Assembly: GCA_030425385.1 (NCBI GenBank)
Contig: JAUIAH010000001.1
Span: 372,001-436,000 of the forward strand
Direction: 5' to 3'
Length of the DNA stretch: 64,000 nucleotides
Source: Verrucomicrobiia bacterium
Lineage (GTDB): Bacteria > Verrucomicrobiota > Verrucomicrobiia > Verrucomicrobiales > DEV007
Part shown: positions 20,601 to 26,715 of the stretch, piece after piece
Layout: each line of letters begins with the position of its first letter
Numbering within the stretch: the first letter of the stretch is position 1
Program-made: the position numbers and the translations under genes
Notes under the pieces: model-generated
Databases searched by the model: none
Told to the model about the DNA's origin: nothing
The model's input: the letters and a program-made list of their open reading frames with translations, nothing else

Positions 20601-21664
20601 AGGGCGCCTTCCACGCCAACCAGCGCGTAGTTATAGAGGGCCACTTGAGTGTCACGGGCGGCGTTGGCCACGTGGAGCTGGATGGCGTCACCATTCCAGG
20701 CCCCTGCTGCCCCTTCAGCAGCATGCTCGTGATAGTCATCTGTCACCACAACGCCGATATAGACGTTGTCGGCGTCATAGGTGAAGTAGGTGGTAGAGGA
20801 CTGGTCATCGAGACCATCCCAGGTACCACCACCAAAGGGTTCGAAAACCGCGAGTCCACCATCAGCGTTCTCACCCAGGCGGAACTGAGGATTGGTGATG
20901 GGATGAGCCGCCCACTCTGACAGATCACCATCAAGAACGATGGGGCTCGGAGCGGCACTGGCGGTTTGAAATTCGACGTCAGGCGCAATGCTCGTGCCAG
21001 CAGGCTGCGCGTAGAGTCTCACATTGTCGAAATGCGCCCGTCCTGCGCTAGCATCGTCACCAAGGAAGATGGTTACGCCGCCAGCAGGCACATCGGCACC
21101 CGTCGTGAAAGAGAGGACGCGATCTTCGAAGGCACCAACGGTCGTGGGCGATGGCACAATGACGTGCGTCGTCGCGAGGACATCATCAGCGGCCACTTGA
21201 TCGTTTGCCGTGGCAGCCTCAAGCGTGGCGCCTTCTTCCAAAACAGCGAGGCCAAGGATAGCCATCGCTCCTTCGGGGCTGAAGTCAGCGTTCCGATTTC
21301 CCACGCCCACCATCAAGGTGTAGGTCGTGTTCGGCTCGGCAGCCACGCCGGTGTTCTGATAGATGAAGTAGCCATCTTGCATTCCGATGTGCTGAGCACC
21401 ATCGGCGCTGAAGCCTGGAATGTATTCAATGAAGGTTCCGCCAGCGTTCAATCCGGCTTGACCAACCCATCCACCCGCATCGGTGAGGTCGTTGATCCAA
21501 GTATTCCCGCCTGAAGTGAGATCGGGAGCCTCAAAACTAGCGTTGTTGACCTCGATCGGCCCGGCGAGGGCGGTCGAGCCGGCACCGACGACAGCCAGTG
21601 CAGCGAGCCAAGGCGCAGCAGCGCGTCGGCATCGGCTTGTTAGCGTTTTTAATGATAACCTCAT
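8687..21664 (-). CDS. Giant secreted LamG/TSP3/PA14 mosaic protein, 4325 aa
   Basis: I chose the ATG at 21664 because a signal peptide (residues 1-35, ending STALA) follows it. The frame is open upstream, but that part overlaps the divergent gene. Approximate order: DUF642-like domain 36-220; CBM9/DOMON-like 236-461; carbohydrate-binding-like 466-622; lectin-like 822-1062; LamG 1292-1449; calcium-binding TSP3 repeats (DxDxDG) 1452-1559; second lectin-like 1576-1802; ThuA-like 1822-2059; discoidin-like 2092-2226; a GGGTIG-core domain 2259-2446; LamG 2456-2622 and 2689-2842; TSP3 2849-2912; PA14-like 2929-3096; four LamG-like domains 3122-3959; second ThuA-like 3974-4211; C-terminal module ending GFYRARVVQD. 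No protease or lyase motif was recognised. It is probably a surface or extracellular polysaccharide-binding scaffold. Domain names are pattern judgements; the open frame itself is secure. Confidence 0.9.
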   Translation of the reverse strand: MRLSLKTLTSRCRRAAAPWLAALAVVGAGSTALAGPIEVNNASFEAPDLTSGGNTWINDLTDAGGWVGQAGLNAGGTFIEYIPGFSADGAQHIGMQDGYFIYQNTGVAAEPNTTYTLMVGVGNRNADFSPEGAMAILGLAVLEEGATLEAATANDQVAADDVLATTHVIVPSPTTVGAFEDRVLSFTTGADVPAGGVTIFLGDDASAGRAHFDNVRLYAQPAGTSIAPDVEFQTASAAPSPIVLDGDLSEWAAHPITNPQFRLGENADGGLAVFEPFGGGTWDGLDDQSSTTYFTYDADNVYIGVVVTDDYHEHAAEGAAGAWNGDAIQLHVANAARDTQVALYNYALVGVEGALGDPVIHDEAGPGGSEVAITRNGTQTVYEIKLPAASVGLDALTPGTQLGLGMTINDGDNPDDGQAGQKGWGGLGAHSVVFGKTPSETALVTLEAPFEQLWIIGDPANGNQAEFSQETGVDEAPGSAEAQDDDYYFAGTYPDPIGEVAADEPWTNFDRAHTPGDPTNRIHFNASAAVADPSTELRLNLDYCCLGAAEGIEGSHDVSIRINGHELASLAGVQADTLVRERFHAGAFGITEGANTIEIERTGGADSSWIQYDYVSLEAMSAGSTGGGDGAITWQDVNPNTSAGDLIGGPMVTFTPMEIDGNGNADGDFFTVEGGDSGNAELNEVYNSHSWNAAGFNLTVGGLTAGNDYMIQLLGAGDTRGCCADRFQSASDANGNTSGEFQRGNSSVIGSFTAAGESIDITMAGATDPGLSGYILTDGDGGLVAAVNIGRPGDGAEVTVDSSGVVPIEEYAPDFSALADGTTDLGDGSTLSSDTTGAGILNGALRLTEFGGAGGGTAFVLPPGFDGSGGWTMSFDFSVENLGDADNTPADGFSVNYGAIPGPDNYGAPAEEGYGPGVEHVSYQVDTWLWNDPNQDAGVGIEVNGLDINNDPPVGAFTQAINDAANFVPNEKVTASATLTWDPANGASFVTEGLRTNAEFFNIPTPDFTGDPSHGFSFLARVGGHNESVDIWNISLVKGAADLAGADAEGTLKVHYEFEEGEGLVVKNLAPAAGDDVISANSLEDWVAGEQGTNGWTYGYREMEVDGPIDYDPAADFIAFPDTWANANGTWDEPNEDGDNVPWTTIAQESGHPNGSNNTFHQWAIRRYTAPSDGPVTITATGQKQNNDCGNGTTVAVHHNGVRIAEAIVENNQDPDVITVDADLVTGDSVDVVLTPVGADGLDGDGCDGTLFSMEVKGAGAVVDGTLVTTNAAPWGASPNTLSTGGPGFLYFDSANGADATYVDTNLTPADLGIKNAPYTMMARVLQDALGDGDNADAMVFGQATGNVLHNGARGEQLHLGHWGNDISGGSVVLQEWRHISWVYDGNDSGTVSIYVNGTEVASDARGPFAEDGTILIGTTRLDQNRDFIGCLDDVRIYCAALSSAQITSIACESPNADCDGDGMADGAEIEIFGTTDRDGTLDLDGDRLNDATELLLGTDPNNRDTDGDGLWDGSEVIAFNTDPMVTDSDGDGLGDANEITMGTDPTDEDSDNDGRIDGSEAAGYSQNFNGIADDTTDLGDGSIIFSNNGPAKVLGEALQLTEDGVGSTSANFKLPVIDFTGGFHFHADLALAGGGDRPADGLSINFGPIADDAEFGEDGPGTGLTVSFDIWDNGGDAEGGQNGVGIDVKVDGTDISSVRAPDTAGLGNNTAVGSGIYEFDGVFRPVDISYTPTGDGTGVVSVHYGGQAYHENVAIGFTPAATDRFAIGARTGGAFETVWIDNLSVNGKAATTHNGAPELLVHYDFNEAVAGGGGGGGMEPKNILFVSFHTDGPSEAAAGAGFTEAPDIAYTNLLESLGHTVTRYQTKDDPTADDLAVYNAADLVILSRSVSSGNYQQEAEFWNTMVTAPVVSLGGYPLRDSRLNWTDGGTMVDSTGDIVLVANAEGHPVLEGVDLSQAYATTIEGQRGLSFNNNMIVGGTLIASVSDNGEGIANAPAIAEFAAGATVNNGNVLAGDRYIFLTGSREADGVSSETAGIYDLTETGAQLMANLINHILADPAAGLVDVTAPGDSVEVVSGENDDDENAGDPPAAEGVENAINDIGQKYLNFLDLGSGLVVTPAAGESVVQGIRLYTANDAVERDPASYRLEGANGGDFELIAEGGLALPDARNEGGDLALDPATSANQVVLFDNANAYTSYRLTFPTLKDAAAANSMQIAEIELLVAAPGGGGSTVVLNQGTAGDGVLVGADDLAGLIATPLGEPTAVFTEFVGADGIPTFDGAYDGADLLDGTWWVMVDFEAKMDGGPELIFETGGGTIGTSLVYEAPSTLVMRSVGNGGNDVITARAPLSQEILDAGAVELIFTHDANDSGPEGLAIWIDRHLVGHASGEKSNDFSGGNGASFGLGTASLAAGGGNTNLPGGSSDFVSGTIMTDPGLYFFRDTLFTAGSLRLGGVNGEGAIYVDTQQTSDALGINGAAAAYTMTARINPASIEGDNMVFGQLAPPDEALHNGLRANQVHFGHWGSDSNSGSAVVTPGQWYNVAWRFANGVQDIFLDGEHVGSSSQPRGLANPSNLLIGISRNDGAFEGLIDDVKLYAGALSTDAIHRAFDNEDTAASLLVRYEFEDGITTTVRNHGNKGAPDGVLNSTDVIGAYMPLVVPAVSDQIHGGPSGEIPASPSAGGPGIMHFNAEGNGADSTYVDTGVIPSEAGIQNAPYTMMAWVRQTSLGDGDNNDAMVFGQASGNVLHNGARGTTPHQGHWGNDISGGSIVLDQWTHYAWTYNGAETGTLTIWQNGQAVATGEAGGLSASDDPILIGSTRLDQNRDFIGQLDDVRIYCGALNAEQIIQEAGLVDSDGDGLLDPFERSNFGSLIANAEDDPDGDGLSNADEQRLGLNPIVSDANFIDADADGWTLGDEDAYGTSDGNPNSVPEIFVGGGQWEVRIVQADGVEITDVNMAEQLLNGEIAAAADNTTMHDFINFGDAGGAAGSIGDDVAWPQETEGDTEDFVMEATATIEVTETADYSLSFPTDDGMRYYINGEVVDEFVGTRGAPGADATTITLRKGRHEVRLVQFERGGGDNAEFAGTIVSENDLSGLGGGGYQLVPAAGDEQGGGGGASPLAEGLLAYYPFDGDLEDKAGDSHGEAVGADPIEFAEGQFGQGIDLNGAQHVITPQENENLFDFSDGTGFAVSAWFRVDAFDKSWQAIVTKGEGSNWRVHRRGDTSHLGPVAGPQEGNATSGFDMVDGPDVDDGAIHNVIIINDPAVGTSYYLDGVLAGQGPAGAPQGNDFPMMIGENADGGGNGRQWNGLIDDVAVWNRPLSEEEVLLVVGGPSVGEQIAAGASGPPEGLLAYWDFNQGEGDPVDLVSGSVATLSGGAAYGQGPGGDGDGAIDFGVTSEGQTLIADPDLLHAITDSDAFTVSFWQNLHAVANSSAFWVDAAEPGDRALQAHTPWGDGNIYFDTAGCCDAGSQRISGPGGLTAGTWQHLTFVKDGSFKGVYVDGVEIFSGENVAPIPAGFLSFSIGSANDGGNSIQGMIDEFSIWSVALSAGEIADLAAGGKPYIPGAGGGDDPRAAAVAQSSGPLTGPMIVDFGAIEGDASYEFAGNFVKGGASTAIAGNAAWGLKIDQWNEQGVFGTTEFGVADNVFETPSVFGEDVHIVYVADSAAGETRLYINGALAGTTGGAALLSGEVTVLGARDPAIDVVGDGTVLHGWATYNTALTDAEVAALAASPFPGGGAGGPQPIHHWPLDEITDGVSPDVVGGADMTAVNLTADNVVEGAAGNAIAFSNADQTLLEYIAPAGEGPLANRHENFTITFWTKIKGTGQNDLRVISEGSTTNTTPLFNLGTANDGADDSLDVYIRTVDNGNPYNHPHTTGMPFDDTWHHIAWSQAGGFATIYIDGVADGLVLETEILEYGGDMDTTSIGGIRRADPSHWVTGLIDEVKIFDVALTAEEVAADAGVDPAPAPAALDIVFVSFHDTDGPSEAAAAADPPLAEAADKGYTDLLTANGHNVTRWLTRDDPTADDLAALNAADLVIISRSVSSGNYAEEAEFWNTMVTAPVMNLGGYTWRSSRLNWTDGTTMADSTGPISLVANESGHPIFDGVDVASMHYANFIEGERGVSFNMNAIVGGTVLASVTDDGSPVANGPAIVEFATGATVNNGNVLAGPRIGFLTGSRELDRTSETAGLYDLTELGEHLFLNAVNYLGAGGAAAQTSSVKELVDSDRDGMADVMEAIAGTDPNSPMDYLHIQSIQSAAEGITIQFDGVEGKAYAIEFSETLEPDSWQVIGAENGNGTGVQFLHTTEGESSPQGFYRARVVQD
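9035..9745 (-). repeat. ThuA-like domain, second copy inside the giant protein
   Basis: About 237 residues, starting IVFVSFHD. They repeat the domain at 15490-16201 with the same landmarks: DGPSEAAA, DDPTADDL, a SRSVSSGNY motif, EAEFWNTMVTAPV, RLNWTDG and FLTGSRE. The fold pattern (hydrophobic strand, then helix, then strand) resembles ThuA/glutamine-amidotransferase-like domains. The Cys-His pair of an amidotransferase is not seen. Confidence 0.75.
15490..16201 (-). repeat. ThuA-like domain, first copy inside the giant protein
   Basis: About 237 residues, starting ILFVSFHTDG, paralogous to the domain at 9035-9745. The spacing of the shared motifs is the same, so an intragenic duplication is likely. 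Many third-codon differences suggest it is not recent. Confidence 0.75.
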
Positions 21665-22016
21665 ATGTTGGTGGTGTGGGGTTTGGTATGTTTGGTGAAT
21701 CGGGAAACACGCTTGGGAGCGCGTGTGACGAAGGAGATTCGGTGGTGAGCTGAGTGTTTCTGGTTGGTTTAGGGTTCGCGAACACACGAAACGAATCGCA
21801 GGCTCCCGTTCCTGGAGAGCGCGCGTTTCGTTTCGTCTGAGGCAGTTATGGAAGCCGCTTGGGGCAAGACAGCGCTTCTTTTTCGAAAAACTGGCGAGAT
21901 CGTCAATAAAAAATGCAGGCACCTGGCTTAAATTACGCAGGCGGATGTGACCTTCTGTTCTGAAAACTAGGTTTAATATTCTCTTTACGTTTATTATAAT
22001 TTCCGTATCAGAAGGG
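21665..22016. other. 352-base divergent intergenic region
   Basis: No gene is apparent. The part next to the giant gene is GC-rich. The part next to 22017 is AT-rich and should hold the promoter for the helix-turn-helix protein. A TATAAT hexamer at 21995-22000 ends 16 bases before the ATG and would give a very short leader, but no good -35 box is visible. Shadow reading frames here do not look like protein. Confidence 0.5.
21995..22000 (+). promoter_or_regulatory. Possible -10 box of the HTH/pseudo-receiver gene
   Basis: An exact TATAAT in an AT-rich stretch, 16 bases upstream of the ATG at 22017. If used, the transcript would start only about ten bases before the start codon. The -35 position has only a poor match, so this is tentative. 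Confidence 0.35.
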
Positions 22017-22577
22017 ATGCAGAGTGGTTCTGAATTCCTAGATGCCTCCCAGGTGGCAGGTGTTCTAGGCATGCCGCTTGCTGTGATTCTCCGGCTCATT
22101 GCCTCCGGCGAGCTCCCGGCAGTGCGCTTCGGAGATCGCTGGCAAGTCCGGAGCGAGTTGCTTCCTGATTTGCGTCAGGCGATGACCTGGCAACAGCTTT
22201 CCCTTGGGATTGGATTCCTTGGGTTGGATGAACTGTCCGAGATCGTGCTGACGAAAGCAGCTCGGCGCTTTGGTCTTGACCCAGTCGCCACGCCCTCCGG
22301 TGAAGCGCTTTTGGAGCATGTGGAGACAGGTGCCTGCTCCGTGGTGGCGATGGCTGGATGTCTGCCATCTGGTACCGAGGATGCGCTCTTCGCGCAGATC
22401 CGCCGCATCGCTCCTGATCTACCAGTGGCGATGGTGGCCGATGCCTCCTTCGGGTCCACCTGTGCGCGGTTTCTCCTCAAGGGGGGTCCTATCACTGTGG
22501 TGGAACAACCCTTGTACTATCACCATGCCGAGAATCTACTGAGCCACTTCGGCTTTGAACGCCAGCCGTTGGTCTGA
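22017..22577 (+). CDS. Excisionase-type HTH fused to a receiver-like domain
   Basis: 186 residues, cytoplasmic. Residues 8-50 read like an HTH_17 (Xis/MerR-like) DNA-binding domain: FLDASQVAGVLGM, a recognition-helix region, then AVRFGDRWQV. Residues 75-180 follow a receiver-like alternation of strands and helices, including an SVVAMAG strand and a VAMVAD strand. The phospho-acceptor Asp of a true receiver is not evident, so this is probably a pseudo-receiver. It converges on the kinase-like gene with a single base between the stop codons, and it flanks the GTPase island. It may be a transcriptional regulator of either neighbour; that is inference. Confidence 0.75.
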   Translation: MQSGSEFLDASQVAGVLGMPLAVILRLIASGELPAVRFGDRWQVRSELLPDLRQAMTWQQLSLGIGFLGLDELSEIVLTKAARRFGLDPVATPSGEALLEHVETGACSVVAMAGCLPSGTEDALFAQIRRIAPDLPVAMVADASFGSTCARFLLKGGPITVVEQPLYYHHAENLLSHFGFERQPLV

Positions 22578-22578
22578 C

Positions 22579-23706
22579 TCAAGGCGTAGACGCCTTCACA
22601 CGGCGTAGGCGGAACCACCAGCATCCGGAATCTCCCGCATGCCGATAGCCAATTTCACCGCCCCAGCGATCAATCGTCAGCTTGCAAAAGTACAAAGAAA
22701 GCGCTGCCCGACGGACCATGGGTTCTTCTGTGAGAAGGTGATCAAAGATCGCTTCACCCTCCTGGCCTAACGAAGCCACTGATTCGTGGATTTCTGTCAG
22801 GATCCAATCCTCTCCATGAGAGTGTACTTGGATGTTCACACTGGCACCTTCAGGGGCGCGGCGAAGCGTGAAATGCATGAGACTGCCCACCACTTTCTCC
22901 AATCGACCCCGATGACTCACTACTTTGGTGGATTCGTTGGAGGGCACGGTGCTGTCCATGCTGAGTCCCACGGAACGGCTGATAAAGCTTTCGAGCTCTG
23001 ACTTCACCAAGGTGCGAATCACTTCCGTGATATCGGGTGCCGAGCTGTAGTCGCGGCTCACATGCTGCATCGCGACAATCTCACTGGAAAAACCGCGCAG
23101 GAACGTGTCCAGGAGGATGTCTTGTTTAGCGACTTGTTTTGAAAGTTCGCTGAGGGCCTCCGCATTGAGCCCTCCGGCTGCTTTGCCATCGGCCAGCATC
23201 CGGCTCACCCGTTGCATCGACGGTGCCAATTCGCCTGAGAGGAAATGCAGGAGCACGTCATTCTTCTGCAACTCATAATCAAGGCTTTGATTCTGAAGGA
23301 CGAAATTTCGTGCCTTCTGAAACAATTGCACACGGACTTCATAATCATGACCGAGCGATTCGACAATAAGGATGCAATGGCCACTCACATAAAGGGAAGT
23401 CGCTTCTAAATAATGTTCCCGATCATGTTTGTCGAATTCGTGCCAAACACCCGATTTGAGAGGCTCGGGGCGCTCCGAGGCCCAATGATTGGCGGCGTCG
23501 ACGAGGAAGCTTTCGAGAAATATAGAGACTTGTTCGAGATGAAACTCGCCGTTGTCATTGCCATTGCCAAATATTTGCCCAAACCATTCGGGTGGCTCTT
23601 GCATTAATATAAACGCACTCTCGTTTGATCGGCACAGCAACGCGAGGTTTAAGCGCCGGGCGACTTCCGGAAGCAGATCAATGGACACTTGGCTAAGGGG
23701 CGACAT
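22579..23706 (-). CDS. Degenerate histidine kinase-like protein of GTPase island
   Basis: 375 residues, no TM segment. The N-terminal 150 residues are an unrecognised sensor-like region. Residues 165-215 form a helical segment where a HisKA domain would lie, but the H-box reads LSGELAPSMQRV, with Gly replacing the phospho-His. Residues 255-370 resemble a HATPase_c domain by their ending (CKLTIDRWGGEIGY, then GCWWFRLRR). However, the N-box reads SLMHFTLRRAPEG and the DxGxG motif is absent. It is therefore probably a pseudo-kinase, with nucleotide binding doubtful. It is the last gene of the operon, 57 bases after the small GTPase, and may be an effector or regulator of it. Confidence 0.75.
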   Translation of the reverse strand: MSPLSQVSIDLLPEVARRLNLALLCRSNESAFILMQEPPEWFGQIFGNGNDNGEFHLEQVSIFLESFLVDAANHWASERPEPLKSGVWHEFDKHDREHYLEATSLYVSGHCILIVESLGHDYEVRVQLFQKARNFVLQNQSLDYELQKNDVLLHFLSGELAPSMQRVSRMLADGKAAGGLNAEALSELSKQVAKQDILLDTFLRGFSSEIVAMQHVSRDYSSAPDITEVIRTLVKSELESFISRSVGLSMDSTVPSNESTKVVSHRGRLEKVVGSLMHFTLRRAPEGASVNIQVHSHGEDWILTEIHESVASLGQEGEAIFDHLLTEEPMVRRAALSLYFCKLTIDRWGGEIGYRHAGDSGCWWFRLRRVKASTP

Positions 23707-23763
23707 GGAAAAGGGTTAAGCGAAGTTTAACGAGGGGAATGGGCAGGGAAAGGGTGAATTATT

Positions 23764-24252
23764 TCACCCCATTGCTTCCGCGAGGTCGTGAAATGCTTCT
23801 TCTACATTTGCTCCAGTCTTGGCACTGGTGCGATGGACCGGGTGCAATTTCTCTAATGATGACAATTCTTGCTGCTCCAAATCCCACGCATTCTCCAAAT
23901 CCACCTTATTCACAAAGATGGTCTTCGCAGCGTTGGGAAATTCTTCATCGAGAAACTCCAAATGGGCACGCGCTTGCTGCATGGTTTCATTGCGCGTGCA
24001 ATCAATGACGACGACGAAGCCTGCCGAGCCGCGCAAGTAAGCGGTTTGCAGACTTTGAAATTCATCTTCTCCAGCCAGATCCCATAGGATGAGGCTGACG
24101 CTGCCGCGAGAGGTAGGCACGATTTTACGATCAATCTTGACGCCGACAGTCGTGAGATACTTGTCGGCGAAACGCGAGAATACAAATCGTTGGAGTAAGC
24201 TTGTCTTGCCTACGGCGAACGATCCGATGAGACATACCTTCCGTTGTTGCAT
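23764..24252 (-). CDS. Ras/Rab-like small GTPase
   Basis: 162 residues, a single G domain. G1 P-loop is GSFAVGKTS (10-18), switch I Thr in YLTTVG (32-37), G3 WDLAGED (57-63), G4 NKVD (115-118) and G5 TSAK (142-145). All nucleotide-binding motifs are intact. At the Ras Gly12 position there is Phe12 and at the Gln61 position Glu62, so intrinsic hydrolysis is probably weak or uses a partner. No prenylation motif is present. It belongs with uncharacterised prokaryotic Rab-like GTPases related to MglA. It is encoded 21 bases after the roadblock/OmpA-like membrane protein, its likely partner and membrane anchor. Confidence 0.92.
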   Translation of the reverse strand: MQQRKVCLIGSFAVGKTSLLQRFVFSRFADKYLTTVGVKIDRKIVPTSRGSVSLILWDLAGEDEFQSLQTAYLRGSAGFVVVIDCTRNETMQQARAHLEFLDEEFPNAAKTIFVNKVDLENAWDLEQQELSSLEKLHPVHRTSAKTGANVEEAFHDLAEAMG

Positions 24253-24273
24253 GAATGAGCGTGACTATAGGGC

Positions 24274-25974
24274 TTACGGAGCGTTCTGCGACCCAAGAAA
24301 TGACGGAATCACGACAAGGGCGTCCGTCAGGTCATCGGGGAACTCTAAGCGGGCGCGAAGCGATGGTGGCAACCAGCCTCCCGGTCGCACCTCGGCATCG
24401 CCCCGACCCTGGCTCATCAAGGCCGCCTCGGCGACGCGGAAACGCTCTGCTGCCAGCGCCCACGCCCCCGCAGTGACCTCCGCGGGGCGGGTCAGCATCA
24501 GTCGATACGAACACGCCATTCCAGCCTCCTGAGAATTGGCAGCAAGTGTGCGCATGCCTTCCGCCAGGACGCGCCACTGCTCGCCATCACCCACGATCAC
24601 CCGGGCCTGATTGGGCAGGAAGCGCACCACCTGCTTCGCCAAGGCCACACTTTCAGCCACATGAACCTGTTGATCCACATTCGTGACCTTGGAAAAGTCG
24701 ACTTGGCTCAGATTTAGCGATGTTGCTAGTGCTTTCACTTCTTCTAGCGATCGATGCCGAGCCTTCCCAGCCACCTGCAGCCCGTCCGATTGCACCGAGA
24801 CCGTCAATGCGTCCTGGGGATCGGCGTCCCTTTGGGCGAGAGCCAGTCGCAATCGATTGGCCATCACTTCCGGCTCCAGCGAGTAGTAGGGTTTGATCTC
24901 TACCCTGGACGGGGACTCTCCAAGCGCCAAGGCGGCCCGAACATTGCCCGATCCAGGATCGGCGAGCACCTGAAAGGTCGAGTGGTTCCACCCATGGGAC
25001 TCCTCCACGATGACGACCCCTGGGATCTCCTGCAACCGACTGCGCACCGTTCCATGCTCGTGGCGCATCCATAACATTCTGGCAAAGAACCCCAGGAGGA
25101 TCAAGCCTAACACACCGGCGATAACCCAGAATAACCAAGGCGAACGTGTGGGGACATCCTTCTTTCGTTCTAACAGACAATCATCTAGCAGAAGCCCAAC
25201 ACGTTCAAGAGGCTCGGGATCACCCTCGAAAGCACTCAACTCTCGTCCAAACCGTTCGTGAATTTCCTCCAAGACCCGATGGAAATCCTCCCGGTAGGTG
25301 CTGGGAGCGTTGCCACTGATGACCACCGCCATGTAGGCATGGGGTCCATGCAGGAGCCACACGTCTTGGTCGCCCGCTTGGAATCTCCCCAACGGATCCG
25401 AAGCTTTGCCCGCGCCGCCACCGAAGGAGTCCGCGACAAAGTCCTGAATGGCGGTGAACATCCCCGATACCAAGTCGCGGCTGTCATCGGCACGGGCCCC
25501 CGCATGGGCGATGAGCAGGCCGGTCTCCGAGTGAATGAGAAACACCTCTTCCACCCTGAAAAGCAGCGATTTCTCCAGGATCAATTGCGCCAGAGGGATC
25601 CCCCGACGTTTGGCCTCCAAGCGCCAACGCCATCGACGCAAGGTCAAGGCGTCCCGCATGGTGGTGTCGACCGATTGGGCCAGCGCTTGCAGGGATTCCC
25701 GCACGGAACGCCGGACGGCGCGGCCGATCAACGGGTAAAGGGAATCGACGATGCGCTGACTTCCAGACTCGAAATAATTGAGGATCGATGACTGCAGGAT
25801 GGGCTGCAGGGCATCGCGCAGGCGCGCGTCGCGTGCGCTCAACAAAGCGCTGCCTTCTGGGTTCTCAGTAGGCGCTAGTGGAACGGCGTCGACCGGCTCA
25901 GACGACGGAGCCTCCTCCCGGTGCCCTCGATTCGTTACCGAGGACGGCAATTCAGATGGCGGCCGGTCGTGCAT
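24274..25974 (-). CDS. Membrane protein: roadblock-like, TM, OmpA-like
   Basis: 566 residues. The Ser/Pro/Glu-rich N-terminus (1-45) has no signal peptide. A long helical region (45-135) precedes a roadblock/longin-like domain (about 140-250) beginning FRVEEVFLIHSETGLLIAH. One TM helix follows (about 282-305, PWLFWVIAGVLGLILLG). After it come a BON-like stretch (VSVQSDGLQVAGKA) and a C-terminal region resembling a degenerate OmpA peptidoglycan-binding domain. The expected topology puts the roadblock part in the cytoplasm, where such domains bind small GTPases, and the OmpA-like part in the periplasm. Spacing to the downstream GTPase is 21 bases. It would connect the GTPase to the envelope; this is inference from family behaviour. 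Confidence 0.8.
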   Translation of the reverse strand: MHDRPPSELPSSVTNRGHREEAPSSEPVDAVPLAPTENPEGSALLSARDARLRDALQPILQSSILNYFESGSQRIVDSLYPLIGRAVRRSVRESLQALAQSVDTTMRDALTLRRWRWRLEAKRRGIPLAQLILEKSLLFRVEEVFLIHSETGLLIAHAGARADDSRDLVSGMFTAIQDFVADSFGGGAGKASDPLGRFQAGDQDVWLLHGPHAYMAVVISGNAPSTYREDFHRVLEEIHERFGRELSAFEGDPEPLERVGLLLDDCLLERKKDVPTRSPWLFWVIAGVLGLILLGFFARMLWMRHEHGTVRSRLQEIPGVVIVEESHGWNHSTFQVLADPGSGNVRAALALGESPSRVEIKPYYSLEPEVMANRLRLALAQRDADPQDALTVSVQSDGLQVAGKARHRSLEEVKALATSLNLSQVDFSKVTNVDQQVHVAESVALAKQVVRFLPNQARVIVGDGEQWRVLAEGMRTLAANSQEAGMACSYRLMLTRPAEVTAGAWALAAERFRVAEAALMSQGRGDAEVRPGGWLPPSLRARLEFPDDLTDALVVIPSFLGSQNAP

Positions 25975-26023
25975 CGCGGTGTCTCAGCACATGAGCAGAG
26001 GGCGAAAGCGAAGGCGAAGGCCG

Positions 26024-26587
26024 CTATTGCTTGCCAGATTGGTCCGCTTCGGGACTTCCCTCTGGAAACAATGATAGGGCCATGGCCTGCAAGGCTTCTG
26101 CCATTTGGGCACGTTTCGCCATCGCATCGTCCAACTTGGCAGACTCCGTTTCGACATAGGCATTGAGATTCGCGCAGCGATCTTGAAGCTCCTTGAAGAG
26201 GTTCTTGGAAAGCGCCAACAGCTCGCGCTGAGACTCACCTTTGAACGATTGGTGGTCGCTTGAAAGTTTCTGCAGTTGTTGATCAAGCTGCTTCCAAGCC
26301 TCCTCAAGCCGAGACCCCATGTGCTTCATGTCATCGGCACGCGCTTTGCGCTCGGTGTCCAAATCAGTCTCCAGCTGCTTGATCTTCGCTCCAAAACTCG
26401 CTTCCAGCTGGGTCACGCGTTGCTCGAAGGCATCGCGCAAGGCTTCCCGTTCCGATTGGACAGTCTTATCTAGCAGCTCAAATCGCTGCTCGTACATCCT
26501 CAGATTATCGCCCAGGAGAACTTCCCGGATGGCATCGACGCCTTGGTCCCCTCCGTTGGCGCCCCGGGTCGTGGTGTCCTTACTCAT
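26024..26587 (-). CDS. Coiled-coil protein of the GTPase island
   Basis: 187 residues, cytoplasmic. An N-terminal conserved-looking segment (AIREVLLGDNLRMYEQRFE, about 19-37) is followed by heptad-rich coiled coil through about residue 165, with a short acidic tail. Small coiled-coil proteins with a similar N-terminal segment are, as far as I recall, encoded next to Rab-like GTPases in other bacteria, which fits this operon. It is the first gene of the minus-strand operon, 49 bases before the roadblock/OmpA-like gene. It is probably a structural or adaptor partner; function unknown. Confidence 0.8.
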   Translation of the reverse strand: MSKDTTTRGANGGDQGVDAIREVLLGDNLRMYEQRFELLDKTVQSEREALRDAFEQRVTQLEASFGAKIKQLETDLDTERKARADDMKHMGSRLEEAWKQLDQQLQKLSSDHQSFKGESQRELLALSKNLFKELQDRCANLNAYVETESAKLDDAMAKRAQMAEALQAMALSLFPEGSPEADQSGKQ

Positions 26588-26715
26588 ATGTCAAAAGTAC
26601 TTACGCGTTTCTTAGAACTGAACGTTAAGCGTTATCAAAAAATTAGTAAACTTAAAAGATTCTACGAAGAGAACCGCCTACAGCGTTCTTAACACGAGGA
26701 TTTCAAACTGAAAGG

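Noticed and set aside
21665..22099. Extending the giant gene's start to 22099
   Set aside because: The added 145 residues have no domain character, overlap the divergent gene and would put the signal peptide in the middle of the protein.
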